Below are positions 10,751 to 22,012 of a stretch of DNA of 64,000 nt, piece after piece. The notes below the pieces were generated by a model. The model saw only the letters and a list, made by a program, of their open reading frames with translations. It was not told the DNA's origin and made no database searches. The first letter of the stretch is position 1; every line of letters begins with the position of its first letter. The stretch spans positions 407,501 to 471,500 of the forward strand of contig JACVVK020000451.1 of assembly GCA_018292915.2 (NCBI GenBank), in the 5' to 3' direction. This DNA comes from Batillaria attramentaria (Eukaryota > Mollusca > Gastropoda > Batillariidae). A program made the position numbers and the translations under genes.

Positions 10751-11139
10751 TAGGAAGCGTCTCCAGAAAGGAGTCGTCCTCAAAAAGGAAAGAAAAAAAC
10801 AACAACAAACAAACAAAAAACAAAAAAACGTTTTGAATCAAAGTAGCATCAGCAAGGAGCAAAAATCCACCATCTTGATTGACCCCCCCCCCCTCCCCTC
10901 CCCGTGTCTTTCGCTGGCTGTGGGTTGGCGTCAGTACTCAACCACAGTCATCATTAGTGTATATATACCCTTCCATGCAGCCCAGGGAGCACTCTGACGA
11001 GTTATTCGATACAAACCTCCGTCGCCGCATAGAGATAACATGCTTTGCCAGCAAGTCCGGTCCAATTATGCACGGGGAGTTGGCATGGTTCTGGTGCCTT
11101 AGCACTGGACGTTTCATTTAGACTGTTGTGAAGTCGAAA

Positions 11140-11345
11140 TCTGTCTGGATCCAGGTTTTGTCAGTACAGACCTTTTTTGGTCACTACGTTTCTTGAGGAT
11201 GCTGTGAACTTGACTGAATCTCTCAGGATCCAGGTTTTGTCAGTACAGACCTTTTTTTGGTCACTACGTTTCTTGAGGATGTTGTGAACTGGAAATCTCT
11301 CAGGATCCAGGTTTTGTACAGACCTTGTTTTGGTCACCACTGCAC
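11140..11345. repeat. About 78-bp direct repeat, three copies
   Basis: GGATCCAGGTTTTGT starts at about 11147, 11226 and 11303. Each is followed by ACAGACC, TTTTTTGGTCAC and, in the first two, TTCTTGAGGATG. Confidence 0.9.
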
Positions 11346-12026
11346 GCAATTGCGATCAGCCAAAAAATACATTACCGTCAAACTTGAACTCAGGTCACTC
11401 ACCCACCCACCCACCCACTGTGTTGCCGACGGGTCAGCTTCATACAGTGACGTCAAAAAAACCTGAGTGTATCGGTGTACAGGGCAGACTCTTCACTAAA
11501 ACTTCCTGATGACATTCTGTTGCGGTTTCTCTTGGCGGTTCAGTCAGTGTAGTCCCATTCATCTGACTCAGAACACCCGAATCAGTCAGACGGTCATACA
11601 CTTACAAAGCCGGATGTTCGGAGCATTGTGGGGCGGCGGGGAGTTTTGACTGTGTCGGCTGGGAGGCAACTTGAGTTGGAATCAAAGGTTTGTCAGCTGT
11701 AAGATCCTACCGTGACACTGCAACCGTTAGAAATCTCGAACGATGTCGCTGTACTTTTTCTGTGTCGCCCGACATGTCCGCAAAGACCGTGAAGTCACAG
11801 GTGTGGGAAATCCGAGACAACGAAAGGGGACTGTACTGTTTACTGCACCTGGTGCAAATTTTTACCGCAGCGCTTGAAGCACTCATCTACCTGCGCGTAA
11901 ACAACTTTTCATCAGCAAGATGTATTCCTTTTTAGGTTCTTTTGGTTCGCTGCTCCCACTTGGACGCGTCGTGGACAGAAGATTTCCAACCGTGTTTTTC
12001 CCAGTAATGTCAGTGCTACAAACTCT
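11346..12026. other. No recognised feature
   Basis: An 81-codon plus-strand frame at 11690-11935 begins MSAVRSYRDT. It has no recognisable motif, splice context or repeat match, and I do not call it a gene. Confidence 0.35.
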
Positions 12027-12037
12027 AGTCTATAGAG

Positions 12038-12211
12038 GGGGAGCCGGGGTGGCCGAATGGTAGAGCGTTGGACTTCTAATGCTCGGGTCGTGAGTTCGTA
12101 TCCCGGCTGGAGCCAAATATTTGTGCTGACTTTTTCATCGTTGCCCCGTCTTTGATATCACCCGTATGTGGTGGAAAAGGACGTTAAACCCCCAAAACAC
12201 CCACCCACCCA
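12038..12211 (+). mobile_element. SINE-A with 11-bp TSD
   Basis: A full copy flanked by AGTCTATAGAG at 12027-12037 and 12212-12222. It is close to the family consensus. Confidence 0.96.
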
Positions 12212-12844
12212 AGTCTATAGAGTTTGTAGTATACGACCAAGGTTAAGTGGCGTTTCAAACGAGCGTCACCCAAAATTGTCACAGTAAAACAGTTTGTTTC
12301 AAGTTTGTGGCAAGTTCTGTTCGCTTGATCTACCCGAATTTTCCATCCACGAAAACGACGACAGTCACTGAACCCTACAGTAACTCTCGGACGACAATCT
12401 CCTTTAGCGATCACGATCGTATCAGCCATTCAAGTTTGAATGTTTTCATTTCTTGACGGTAACCGTGTCAGTATCCAGTTTCCAAACAAAACAACAACAA
12501 CAAAAACCCACTGAGAAGAACCCGCGGACCTCCCATGGGGTTAGCAGTACAAGTTGTCATGGAAATCCGCTTATATCTCAACTAAACAGAACTGCTCTGC
12601 CTTTACCCATTCCCTTTGCCCATTACGATTTTTCTCAGTCGACTGGACCCTGATATTTCCCGTCTTGCTGGTCTCGACAGCAGGGAAATTGGGTGGCAGG
12701 CAGTGACCACTGGATGTTCGTAACGCTAAGAAATTAGCCCGACCTGACTGTAGGACCGCGTTCTCCAAGGCCTCGATCGGCTGGAGATAGTGGACAGCGG
12801 AGAGACAAATCTCAGTTCAGCGAGTAGCCTATCTCGAACGCCTT

Positions 12845-12864
12845 GGGGGGGGGGGGGGGGGGGG
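12845..12864. repeat. Poly-G tract (20 G)
   Basis: An uninterrupted G20 run, one of several long plus-strand homopolymers in the window. Confidence 0.95.
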
Positions 12865-12970
12865 CTGTTGGTGTTGGTGCTTGGTGCTGAGCCCTGATCT
12901 CGCCCCGATCTGACCTCATCAGGCGGTGAATCGGCGATGACCCCCACTGAACAGCCGCATTTCTCACTGG

Positions 12971-13260
12971 GTCAGTATGTGACATTGCTAAGTATAGTAC
13001 AGTTATAGCCTCCGTGTTGCCATACCTTCCCCCTCTTTCCGTCCCCTCTCTCCGTCCCCTCCCTCTTCGTTCCGGCGCTCTTTCTCTCTCTTTCTCTGTG
13101 TCAGTATGTGACATCGCTAAGTATAGTACAACCTCCGTGTTACCATACCTCCCCCTACACCCCCTCCGCCAGCCTTCCGCCCTTTCTCTGTTCGTTCGTT
13201 CGCTCCGCGTTTGCTCTCTCTCTCTCTCTCTCTCTCAGTATGTGATATAGCGCTATGTTT
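12971..13260. repeat. About 130-bp tandem repeat, three partial copies
   Basis: CAGTATGTGACATTGCTAAG recurs at about 12971, 13101 and, diverged, 13234. The first two copies continue with TATAGTAC, CCTCCGTGTT and CCATACCT, then C/T-rich DNA. The third grades into a (CT)n run at 13216-13238. Confidence 0.85.
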
Positions 13261-13465
13261 AGTTCAGTCTTACAACCCGTCTTACCTACCATCCTTCTAC
13301 ATCACTCACCTCTTTTCTCTCTCCCTCCCCGTCCCACCTCTCTCTCTCTCTTGCTGTCTTCTCTCCCCCCCCATCCCCCTCGTTCCGAATCCACCCTACC
13401 CGGATCTATAATCGGCCTTAGCAGTAACGCCAGTAGCGGGGTCCCTAGGGCTGTGCGCGCGAGGC

Positions 13466-13605
13466 AAAGAGAGCGAGAGAGAGAGAGAGAGAGAGAGAGC
13501 TCTCTTCCATGAGCCGTCTCCGTTAGGCTGGGATCGTAACATCCCCTCCCACTTGTAGCGCACCCCTCCCCCTCCCCGTGCACGCCCACTCACTGTGCAC
13601 ACACG

Positions 13606-13640
<35 letters not shown>

Positions 13641-13850
13641 TGCGCGACATTGACAACCACGCTTCGCCGGTTCCCTGGATAATTCTCTCGCAGACTTTGG
13701 GAGCCAGTCAGTGGAGACACTTTCTTCGCAACAGTCCGCACGGCACTGTAAGACTGATCTGACGGTCGGAATCTGGTTGTGTCTGTTTTTGACAGGCCCT
13801 ACGGGCGGAGAGCCGCATGTGTGCGCATGTGACAGAGACCGAGACACAAG

Positions 13851-13882
<32 letters not shown>
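13466..13882. repeat. (AG)n and (AC)n microsatellites
   Basis: An AG run lies at 13470-13500, an AC run at about 13605-13639 and a second AG run at about 13851-13882. Unique GC-richer DNA lies between them. Confidence 0.9.
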
Positions 13883-13885
<3 letters not shown>

Positions 13886-13979
13886 CTGGTAACTCGAGAG
13901 GAATAACGCAACTTATAGTGTTGGAACGCTAGCCACGCCACACACACTCACACACACACACACGCACACGCACACTGCA

Positions 13980-14263
13980 TCAGTCAGTCCCGAGCCAGTT
14001 TACTGGCGCTCACACCATCGGTGTTCCGTAAAACCGCGTTGACTGACGCCGGCGTCCCATGTGTGTGTGTCTGTGTCGCCGCTACGGAAGCAACGCTATT
14101 TCTTCCGTCGTCTTCTGAAACTCGGTGTGCATCATCGTCAGTGTTGGGTGCTGTGTCTTATCATGTTGCTTCATCTGTGTGACAAAGCGCTAACAGTGCA
14201 TCAGTGGCGCGGACCGGCAGCGTTGTTTTTGGACTGACAGTGGAGTGTGTGTTGTCTGTGTAA
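13980..14263 (+). promoter_or_regulatory. Possible 5' non-coding exon ending in a splice donor
   Basis: This is a unique, CpG-containing stretch without repeat matches. It ends near 14263 in the donor-like AAG|GTAGGTACG. It lies among CT/AG tracts of a kind often seen near invertebrate promoters. No start codon with a long frame follows before the donor. Nothing shows that it is transcribed, so this is only a pointer. Confidence 0.15.
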
Positions 14264-14411
14264 GGTAGGTACGCTTTTCTTTCCAATCCTTGTGAACTTC
14301 AGCATTTCAGTCTTAGGCCGAAATAAAATTGGTATCGAACTGGATTTGCCGGCGGGCACAGGGATGTTGTCAGTCAATCAATCCTGACTGATTTACGCAA
14401 CAGCTCAGTCT

Positions 14412-14490
14412 ATCTGTCTGTGTGTCTGTCTGTGTGTCTGTCTGTGTGTCTGTCTGTGTGTCTCCCGGTGTGCCTGTCTGTCTGTCTGTC

Positions 14491-14521
<31 letters not shown>

Positions 14522-14613
14522 CCCTCTCTCTCTCTCTCTGCGGTCATGGTTTCTATCGGTCTCTGTCCGGCTCTGCGGTTTTTATGTCACCTCTGTCCGT
14601 GTGTGTGTGTGTG

Positions 14614-14664
<51 letters not shown>
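14412..14664. repeat. (CTGT)n, (CT)n, (GT)n and (GA)n compound microsatellite
   Basis: CTGT/GTGTCTGT units run to about 14520 and a short CT run follows. A GT-then-GA run occupies 14598-14664. The Cys/Val/Ser-rich frames over it are artefacts. Confidence 0.95.
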
Positions 14665-14666
<2 letters not shown>

Positions 14667-14748
14667 GAAACCACGTTGACTTGATTTTCACACAAACCCC
14701 GCGTTTCAACCTGAGGTGCGACAGACCACGTTACATGGTGTATGGATG

Positions 14749-14935
14749 CGCGGGCTGGGTGTTAAAGGGTTTAACGTCTTTTCCCATCACATGTAGGTGA
14801 CTGATATCACAGATGTGGCAACGAGAAAAGGGCCAGCAGAAAGATTTTGCCACAGTCGGGAATCGACTCGAACTCACGACCCGAGCATTGACTGAGACGG
14901 AGTCTAACGGTTGAACCCGCGCCGCCTGTCCCGCC
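14749..14935 (-). mobile_element. Old SINE-A copy
   Basis: The minus-strand TTTAACGTCTTTTCCCATCAC, GATATCA, GGCCAGCA and CGAACTCACGACCCGAGCATT blocks are recognisable. The A-box end is scrambled, so this is among the most diverged copies. Confidence 0.8.
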
Positions 14936-14971
14936 CCCCCAGAACAAATAATAGAACATATCCGTTTGAGG

Positions 14972-15157
14972 ACGGGGGGGGGGGGGGGGGGGGGGGGGTG
15001 ACAAGTGTGACGAATACGGGTTTCACTGCACCCTTTACGGTGACAAAATAACAGCATCCTGGTTTTGGTTACAATACACACCTTTTTCAAATGGGAGGTG
15101 GGGGGGGGGGGGGCGGGGAGGGGGGATGGGTTTGGTGGTGGTGGGAGGTGTGGGGGT

Positions 15158-15187
<30 letters not shown>
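14972..15187. repeat. Cluster of long poly-G tracts
   Basis: G runs lie at about 14976-14998, 15097-15115 and 15159-15187, with GGGAGG/GGTGG DNA between them. The cluster is capable of G-quadruplex formation on the plus strand. Confidence 0.9.
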
Positions 15188-15189
<2 letters not shown>

Positions 15190-15363
15190 GTGACTGATGC
15201 ATACTGACTGCATTGTGAAGACAAGCCCATGATACTGAAACACGCTGAAGAACACTGTGATACCCGGGCCTAGCTTACCGGACATCCTCATGTGTGACAA
15301 TTTCTTCTGGTTCGGCCACTAGGAGTATCCGTAGTGTCACCGGAGTCACACTCGCGTCTTTAC

Positions 15364-15830
15364 GGGGGTCAATCAAAATGGCGGAGTATTCTTCAGGTGT
15401 TACTACGATTCAGTCAAAAGTTTTGATGACGATTCAGAAGACACTTGTCTCGAATATGAACATGCATTATTTAGCGTTTTAGGTTGTTTTCTGTTTGATG
15501 AACTGATGTTCTCCTTCTTTCACATTGGCAAACCGGTTTCCAGTAAACAGTAGCCGGCACTGAGATTTTCCAGTGTTACGTGTGATTGGCACAGGAAAAA
15601 CTGACACGTTGGGTTTCGGTTTGTCATTGTAAACTGAAGAACGGGGCCGTTCAAGTTCTCAACCAGAAAATTACTTTCTGATAACACATGACTACGGTGT
15701 TTATATAGGTGCGTGTTCGTAATTATTTCAAGTGCACGCTCATATCTCAAACACGTCACTTTATCTTAGATTAAGTCGTGGTCGGAACTGACTTTAGAAT
15801 CAAACAGAATTCCGCCATCTTGATTGCCCT
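15364..15830. mobile_element. Inverted-repeat element with GGCAATCAARATGGCGGA-type ends
   Basis: The left end reads GGGGGTCAATCAAAATGGCG and the reverse-complemented right end reads AGGGCAATCAAGATGGCGGA. This gives about 20-bp TIRs around a 467-bp element. The interior holds CAGTAAACAGTAGC and TTGGGTTTCGGTTTGTC, which recur near 46690-46780. A short minus-strand frame inside shows no transposase motif, so it is MITE-like. Confidence 0.6.
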
Positions 15831-15845
15831 CCTTGATGACACTGT

Positions 15846-15869
15846 CCCCCCCCCCCCCCCCCCCCCCCC
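15846..15869. repeat. Poly-C tract (about 24 C)
   Basis: A long C homopolymer followed by a short AC run, directly next to the inverted-repeat element that ends at 15830. Confidence 0.95.
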
Positions 15870-16341
15870 ACACACACACCTCCCCACCCCACCTTGGCGG
15901 TGCGAGTATTCGGAGTGTTATACTGTGTGCTTCCGTCCGTCTTAGCCACCCCGCAGTGTCTCATGTTCAACTGCCAGGACTACCGATTCACACACACACT
16001 GAAGACTAGTTCAGTCCTGTGTACTTTGTAAACAGCCAATCTTTCATACCGTCTAGCGTTGTCCAGAGACGTAAACACCCCCCCACGACTTGTTAAGACC
16101 TAGAGGCACAGTGGTCTATTATTTGTATTTAGAGAGGCTAATTGAGTAATTCCTACCCGCAAGCTATAGCCCCGCCCCTGCCGTCCCTCCCTACAGTGTC
16201 CTGTCACCTCCGCTTCCTGGTACGCCAGTTCTGCTGTGTGTGTGGACGCTGGTGTGTTAGAGATTGTCAGTGAAGGGAAACTGATATTCAATTTGGTATT
16301 GTGCAGTTACGAAATCAGCGGACATCGCCCTTTTCAGGTGC

Positions 16342-16344
<3 letters not shown>

Positions 16345-16425
<81 letters not shown>
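16345..16425. repeat. (GT)n-(GA)n microsatellite, left part
   Basis: About 31 GT units followed by GA units. The array is interrupted on its right by SINE-A at 16426. Confidence 0.95.
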
Positions 16426-16426
<1 letters not shown>

Positions 16427-16597
16427 GTGGGTGGCTAGGTGTTTGGGGTTTAACGTCCTTTTCCACCACATACGGGTGATATCAAAGACGGGGCAACGAT
16501 GGAAAAGCCAGCACAAATATTTGGCTACAGCCGGGATAAGAAGTCACATCCCGAGCATTAGAAGTCCAAAGCTCTACCATTCGGCCACCCCGTCTAC

Positions 16598-16598
<1 letters not shown>
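16426..16598 (-). mobile_element. SINE-A inserted in a microsatellite
   Basis: A full minus-strand copy with GT/GA repeat on both sides. A target duplication cannot be read because the flanks are repetitive. Confidence 0.93.
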
Positions 16599-16654
<56 letters not shown>

Positions 16655-16672
16655 CGTGCGACGGTGTGCCTG

Positions 16673-16741
<69 letters not shown>

Positions 16742-16815
16742 GTGCGTGCGTGCGTGCGTGTGTGTGCATGTGCGTGCATATGTGTGTGTGCGCGCGCGTG
16801 TGCGAGCGTGCGTGC

Positions 16816-16900
<85 letters not shown>

Positions 16901-16910
16901 CGTACACTGA
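16599..16910. repeat. (GT)n/(GA)n/(GTGC)n microsatellite, right part
   Basis: Alternating blocks of GT, GA and GCGT repeats, the longest a GT run at about 16820-16893. Most apparent frames here are Cys-Val or His-Thr runs. Confidence 0.95.
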
Positions 16911-17355
16911 TGCATGCGTGCGTGTCTTGCCTCTCGAGCATGCCAAAATGCTGGGAAGACCGTCATATTTTGATTAACTAACCACGTCCCTATTGCTGCA
17001 CTTTTCGATACGATCAAGGACTCTAACCTCCTTTTCTCTGCTCGGGCCGAGGCCGGTCAAAACTAAATGCGCATTATACTATAATTACCATATTAAACCC
17101 GTGGATGTCGTGTTGGTCTTTTTTTCCTCCTTCCTTGTTTAGCTGATTGTCAGATTCAGTGTCTGCCTTTTGCTGTCCCCCGTTTCTTTTCCTTATGCAC
17201 TTTTGCACAGATCTGACCCAACCATCATCCTGTGCCGCCCAAAGCTTTTAAAACAAATGAAGCGTTTGTGCGTCTCTGATCTGTCCTGATGGAACAGCTC
17301 GCTTTCGCGGTTATGCGGTAGGTTTGCCGGCATTGGCAGTGTCTGGAAATGTTTC
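16911..17355. other. Unique DNA, no gene seen
   Basis: Mixed-composition DNA between the GT array and the TATC arrays. I find no repeat match and no supported frame. Confidence 0.35.
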
Positions 17356-17358
17356 CGG

Positions 17359-17407
<49 letters not shown>

Positions 17408-17688
17408 GTTTGTCTGTCGATCTGTGTCCGGTATCTATCTATCTATCTATCTATCTATCTGCCTGCTTTTCTGCTTGCCACTGAGCATGTCTGTCTTTCT
17501 GTCTGTCTATATATCTATGTCGGTTGTTTTTAGTTGTTTTGTTTTCAGTTTGCGAAAGCCCACGAGTTTCTTGAGAAGTAACTATTTATCTGTCCGTCCG
17601 TCTGCCTGTCTGTCCCCGTCCGTCCGTCCGTCTGTCTGTCTGTCTGTCTGTTTCTCTCTCTCTCTATGTATGTATGTATGTATGTATG

Positions 17689-17724
<36 letters not shown>

Positions 17725-17725
17725 G
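17356..17725. repeat. (TATC)n, (TCTG)n and (GTAT)n tetranucleotide arrays
   Basis: TATC arrays lie at about 17359-17406, 17430-17460 and 17692-17724. CTGT/CCGT units lie at 17585-17650 and a GTAT run at 17666-17690. Unique segments separate them. Confidence 0.95.
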
Positions 17726-18199
17726 TGCCTTTGTGGCAGTTGGCCGTGACCACACCGGTACGTCATAATGTGTATGTCCTGACGTTTGTAAACTGCTTCT
17801 CACAACCACTCCCGTGTAGTTACCGCCTGTTTCATTACTATGAGTGTTTGTATCCCAATATATTGAGTGTGTGTACCCCTCAGTACACAATATTTATCAG
17901 GGACAAGGATCGTTTGAGGCCGTTTTAGTTTCAGCAAGGCTAGGGCGGCTGCCGGCGGTGTTGGCATGGTATTTAACTGCAGCTGCCACCAGGCAGTAAA
18001 AAGACAGGGGCCGCCGCGGACGAGTACTGCACGTGTCTAGGATTACCCTCACCAGCTGTGTTCACACGTAAAGCAGTGCGGATAGCGCTTTAACGCAATC
18101 CTACACTTAGAATATATGCACGCCTCTTTTGTCTAACGTGCTGTACTGGTAAGTTGTGATGTATAATTTAATAAGCAGTTGTGAGAGGTTTTTTTCTGT
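17726..18199. other. Unique DNA, no gene seen
   Basis: It includes a GC-rich patch at about 17940-18030 with no open frame of note. I recognise nothing in it. Confidence 0.35.
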
Positions 18200-18238
<39 letters not shown>

Positions 18239-18440
18239 TTGATCTTGTCCTTTCTTTTTTCTTATTTTAAAACTCTTTTACGTAGAATAGCAGAATAGCA
18301 GGACAGCTTGTAAGACAGGCAGCAGTGCCTAAATGCTCTATCCTGAATAAAAAACGTTTCATCATCATCATCATCATCATCATCACTGATCATCATCATC
18401 ATCACTGATCATCATCATCATCTCTCTCTCTCTCTCTCTC
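18200..18440. repeat. (CT)n and (ATC)n arrays with a LINE-like tail
   Basis: A CT run at 18201-18236 is followed by CTCTATCCTGAATAAAAAAC, then GTTTCATCATC repeats to 18420 and a second CT run. The AATAAA...GTTTCATC(ATC)n pattern resembles retroposon 3' ends elsewhere in the window (for example 57820, minus strand). Confidence 0.7.
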
Positions 18441-18700
18441 AAATTGAGTTGAAACAGATCTGTGTGTGTAGTTTGTGGTGATTGTCGTTCGATACGCTTT
18501 GAACAGTGTGCGGATAACCGGTCTGATTTATTTCAAATCGAGTTGAAACGCTTCTAACTAATTCTGTGCGTGTTGTTGATGATAGTTCGTTCGACGCACT
18601 GTGCGTGTTGTTGATGATAGTTCGTTCGACGCACTGTGCGTCTGTGACCGATTTCAAGGGGCTGAAGCTACCATTTTCACTGATGCTCACAGATCGTTCG

Positions 18701-18925
18701 ACCCCCCCCCCTCAAAAAACAACAACAACAAACAGACACCCTACCCCCCAAACAACAACAACAACAACAACAACAACAAACCCCATAACCAAAACCAACC
18801 AAACAAACAAAAATCACACAGAAAACGAAACAAAACAAGAAAACCACCAAAAAAAGCAACAATAAAAACAACAACCCGACAACAACAAACAAACAAACAA
18901 ACAAACAAACAAACAAACAACACCG
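18701..18925. repeat. AAC/CAAA-rich tract
   Basis: Poly-C and CAA runs are followed by a (CAAA)n array at about 18885-18918. Confidence 0.9.
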
Positions 18926-19149
18926 GCCGTTTATCACCCAGATAAGAACTTTCACAAACACAGTTACTACAATGTAAAGACGTGTGCATTCAAATAATTT
19001 AGTTCAGACAGTAACGGTCAATTCTCCACTAAATGGCGCCAGTTACCCTCAGAAAAAAAGAACAAGAACAAGAAAAGACTTTTCTAAAAACAAAAATACA
19101 GGGCTATAGCAATGATGTTTTGACACCAGAACGTACACAAACCGCGGTG

Positions 19150-19470
19150 GTTTTGTTGTTGTTGTTGTTGTTGTTTTGTGTTGTTTGGAAACGTCTTTGA
19201 CGTCGGAGCAACCGTCGTCAAATCGAAATAGCGATACAAACCCCCCCCCCCAAAAAAAAAAACAAAAACAACCAAAAACCCAAACAAAACAACAACAACA
19301 CCACCACCACCACCACCACCACCACCACCACCAACAACAACAACAACGACAAAACCCAACAACTAAACACAAAACAAAACGAAACAAAAACAAAACAAAA
19401 CAAAACAAAAACAACCTCAAACAAACCAAAACCAACATAAACAACAACAACAACAACAACAAACCAAACG
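19150..19470. repeat. GTT, ACC and AAC/CAAAA simple repeats
   Basis: A (GTT)n run at 19153-19180, a C10A10 stretch at about 19241-19261, an (ACC)n run at 19299-19332 and CAAAA/AAC DNA to 19462. The His-, Val- or Trp-rich frames here are artefacts. Confidence 0.93.
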
Positions 19471-19769
19471 GCCATTGTGACAACGTCCCCATGTTCATCA
19501 AAAGCGCCTGTACATACAAACGTGGACAGGATACGTCAAGCCAGACAGAAGAAAGTCGAAAGCGTCAATAGAGCTAATGAGACGGGCACTTTTCAGGGCG
19601 GTGAGACAAGGGTAAGGCAGGTCTGCATCACTTTGTCAATAACAGTCACTTATGCCCTGGACGTCAAGGCTTTTCAGTGATGTCGGTAGTAATGTACGGA
19701 CTGATTATTAACATGCGGAACTAACTTGATCTCGCATGTCGCCGGGGTTTTACGACAAAGAATCGGACT

Positions 19770-20322
19770 GAGAATCGTTTCTTTTTTTGAGAACACAGGG
19801 TTGTGTAAGAAGACACATTCGAGAATCAGGCTCACAATCGTTTCTTCTTATGAGAACACAGGGTTCTGCAAGACACATTCGAGAATCAGACACATAATCG
19901 TTTCTTCTCACGAGAACACAGGGTTCTGCAAGACACATTCGAGACTCAGACTCGTAACCGTTTCTTCTCGTGAGAACACAGGGTTGTGCAAGACACATTC
20001 GAGAATCAGACACATAATCGTTTCTTCTCATGAGAACACAGGGTTCTGCAAGACACATTCGAGACTCAGACTCGTAATCGTTTCTTCTCACGAGAACACA
20101 GGGTTGTGCAAGACACATTCGAGAATCAGACACATATCGTTTCTTCTCGTGAGAACACAGGGTTGTGCAAGACACATTCGAGAATCAGACACATAATCGT
20201 TTTTTCTCGTGAGAACACAGGGTTGTGCAAGACACATTCGAGAATCAGTCTCACAATCGTTTCTTCTCGTGAGAACACAGGGTTCTGCAAGACACATTCG
20301 AGAATCAGACTCATAATCGTTT
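19770..20322. repeat. 60-bp minisatellite, about 9 copies
   Basis: The unit contains GAGAACACAGGGTTSTGCAA, GACACATTCGAGAATCAGAC and AATCGTTTCTTCTC. The period is a multiple of three, so both strands stay open (156 codons plus, 141 codons minus). One copy has a single-base deletion near 20138 that shifts the frame. Variants (GACTCAGACTCGTAA versus GAATCAGACACATAA) alternate, suggesting a dimeric higher-order unit. Confidence 0.95.
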
Positions 20323-20392
20323 AATCGCGAGTTTTCTCTGTTTGCCGAGTGGTTGGTGTGAGGTCACAATCACCATGTCACGTGTTGATACG

Positions 20393-20570
20393 GGGAGCCG
20401 TGATAGCCGAATGGTAAAGCTTTGGACTTCGGGTCGTGAGTTGGAACCCCGGCTGAGGTCAAATAAAATTACTTGTGCTGGCCTATTATTTCTCATTAAC
20501 CCGTCTTTGGTATCACCCATGCATGGTGGAAAAGGACGTTAAACACCCAAACACCCACCTCACCCCACCC
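20393..20570 (+). mobile_element. SINE-A, old copy
   Basis: The head GATAGCCGAATGGTAAAGC and tail GGACGTTAAAC are clear. It has an internal deletion after TTGGACTT and an AATTA insertion in the TTGTGCTGG region. It lies 70 bp after the 60-bp minisatellite. Confidence 0.9.
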
Positions 20571-20814
20571 CATGTGCTGTTCAGTACCCGCCCCTAAACA
20601 CTCATATTTGTGGTCAATCAATTATTCAGTCAGTCGATACAATGGCTGTAGTGTTTTTGTTTTGGTAACAATATGGTCCTTCCCATCAATACGTTGGCAG
20701 GAATAGTTTAGGTCCGCAACCGTCCTTACTTTTCTTTTTATTAATTTTGACCGCGGGATTTTGGTTACCTTCTTTGGTTGTGTCTTTCACGTTGCGGTTT
20801 TACTTTTTGGTCAT

Positions 20815-20835
20815 TGCGCCCCCCCCCCCCCCCCG
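20815..20835. repeat. Poly-C tract
   Basis: A C run of about 15 followed by CCGCCCCC. Confidence 0.9.
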
Positions 20836-21463
20836 CCCCCCTCTTCCGCCCCCTTCCTCGTGTTTCGCCAGATTTCAAGATTTCAACTGCAGCTTGTAGA
20901 TTTGTCTCTTGTTATTTAGTGTTCTTTAGGCACAAACCGTCCATGGCCGTGCCCGTGGTATTCAGTTGTTTATCATTTGTTCTAGCACATCATTCGAAAG
21001 GACTTAGAAATTGGTATCGTTCCACGTGTATATGTGTGCTCTCGTGTGTACTGCGTGTGCGCGCGTGCGTGTGCGCATGTGTGTGTGTTTGCGCGTTTGT
21101 GTGCTTGCGTGCATAATTATGTTGTTTTCGTGCGCGTGTGTCAGTGTGGGTGTGTTTGCAATATGTGCGCTGATCCGTGCCCGAGGCTCATGGCCTATCA
21201 ATAGTGCGACGGTCAGTCGTTCAGGGCAGGACGGGACGTAACCGGACAATGGCAGACGTAACCAGTAATGGCACAGCGCGACCCTGCTTCATACATCTGT
21301 CGCTTAATTAATACCGGGGAGGACTGAAGCCATGGCGATCTGGAACAAGCAGCACCGGAACTGGGACTGCAGGACGCGACGGGGGACTGGTGATCAGTCC
21401 GGCCGTAACTAAACCCACAAATCATTGGAGAACACTCAGTTCTTTATTGCAATTCCCTCCTCG

Positions 21464-21465
<2 letters not shown>
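20836..21465. other. Unique DNA with a loose GTGC-rich stretch
   Basis: A degenerate GTGTGCGC stretch lies at 21025-21160. The remainder shows no repeat match and no supported frame. Confidence 0.35.

Positions 21466-21469
<4 letters not shown>

Positions 21470-21527
<58 letters not shown>
21470..21527. repeat. (AC)n microsatellite
   Basis: About 28 clean AC units. Confidence 0.97.
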
Positions 21528-21529
<2 letters not shown>

Positions 21530-21576
21530 CGTTACTTGTGGCCCTTTGACCTCCGATCGATACGCCTTGGTCCTAC

Positions 21577-21755
21577 GGTTCGGTTGTCTAGTGGATTAGC
21601 GACTTCGTCACCAATGCGAGAGGTCAGGGGTTCGAGTCCCACTCAGGGCAAAGAGTTTTTCCTTCTCGTATGTGGCACCGTTCATTCGGGTCGATCGTAG
21701 GGGGTTCTCTCCGGGTACTCCGGCTTCCTCCCCCTCTGCTTTGGAAATGTTCAGG
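21577..21755 (+). mobile_element. SINE-C 5' half, ending in poly-G
   Basis: Head and body are intact to CTCTGCTTTGGAAATGTTCA and then stop at a poly-G run (21757-21781). In the 50203 copy the same point continues with CCCACCAGAA, so the 3' half has been lost or replaced. Confidence 0.9.
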
Positions 21756-21781
21756 CGGGGGGGGGGGGGGGGGGGGGGGGG
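21756..21781. repeat. Poly-G tract
   Basis: A G run of about 25 at the breakpoint of the truncated SINE-C. Confidence 0.95.
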
Positions 21782-21939
21782 CTTGGACGGGAGTTCGGGA
21801 ATACTCAACTAAACTAAAGACAAGGCAGAGTAGGTTGATATGAAAATATCTTTATTTTAATAACTTTAAATTTTGTTGTTGTTGCTTGTTTGTTTTTCAG
21901 AAAGGGAAAACGTAAGGTTTACAATAAACCAGCATGACG

Positions 21940-21941
<2 letters not shown>

Positions 21942-21995
<54 letters not shown>

Positions 21996-22012
21996 CTTCC
22001 GCGCGCGCGCAA
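21942..22012. repeat. (AC)n microsatellite with short (CG)n
   Basis: About 25 AC units are followed by GCGCGCGC. Confidence 0.95.

Noticed and set aside
14731..15300. 189-codon minus-strand frame with poly-Pro
   Set aside because: Poly-G tracts joined to a decayed SINE-A; composition artefact.
16482..17017. His-Thr and Cys-Val repeat frames
   Set aside because: GT/AC microsatellite translation.
19726..20196. 156-codon plus-strand and 141-codon minus-strand frames
   Set aside because: Both are the 60-bp minisatellite; openness on both strands follows from a period divisible by three.
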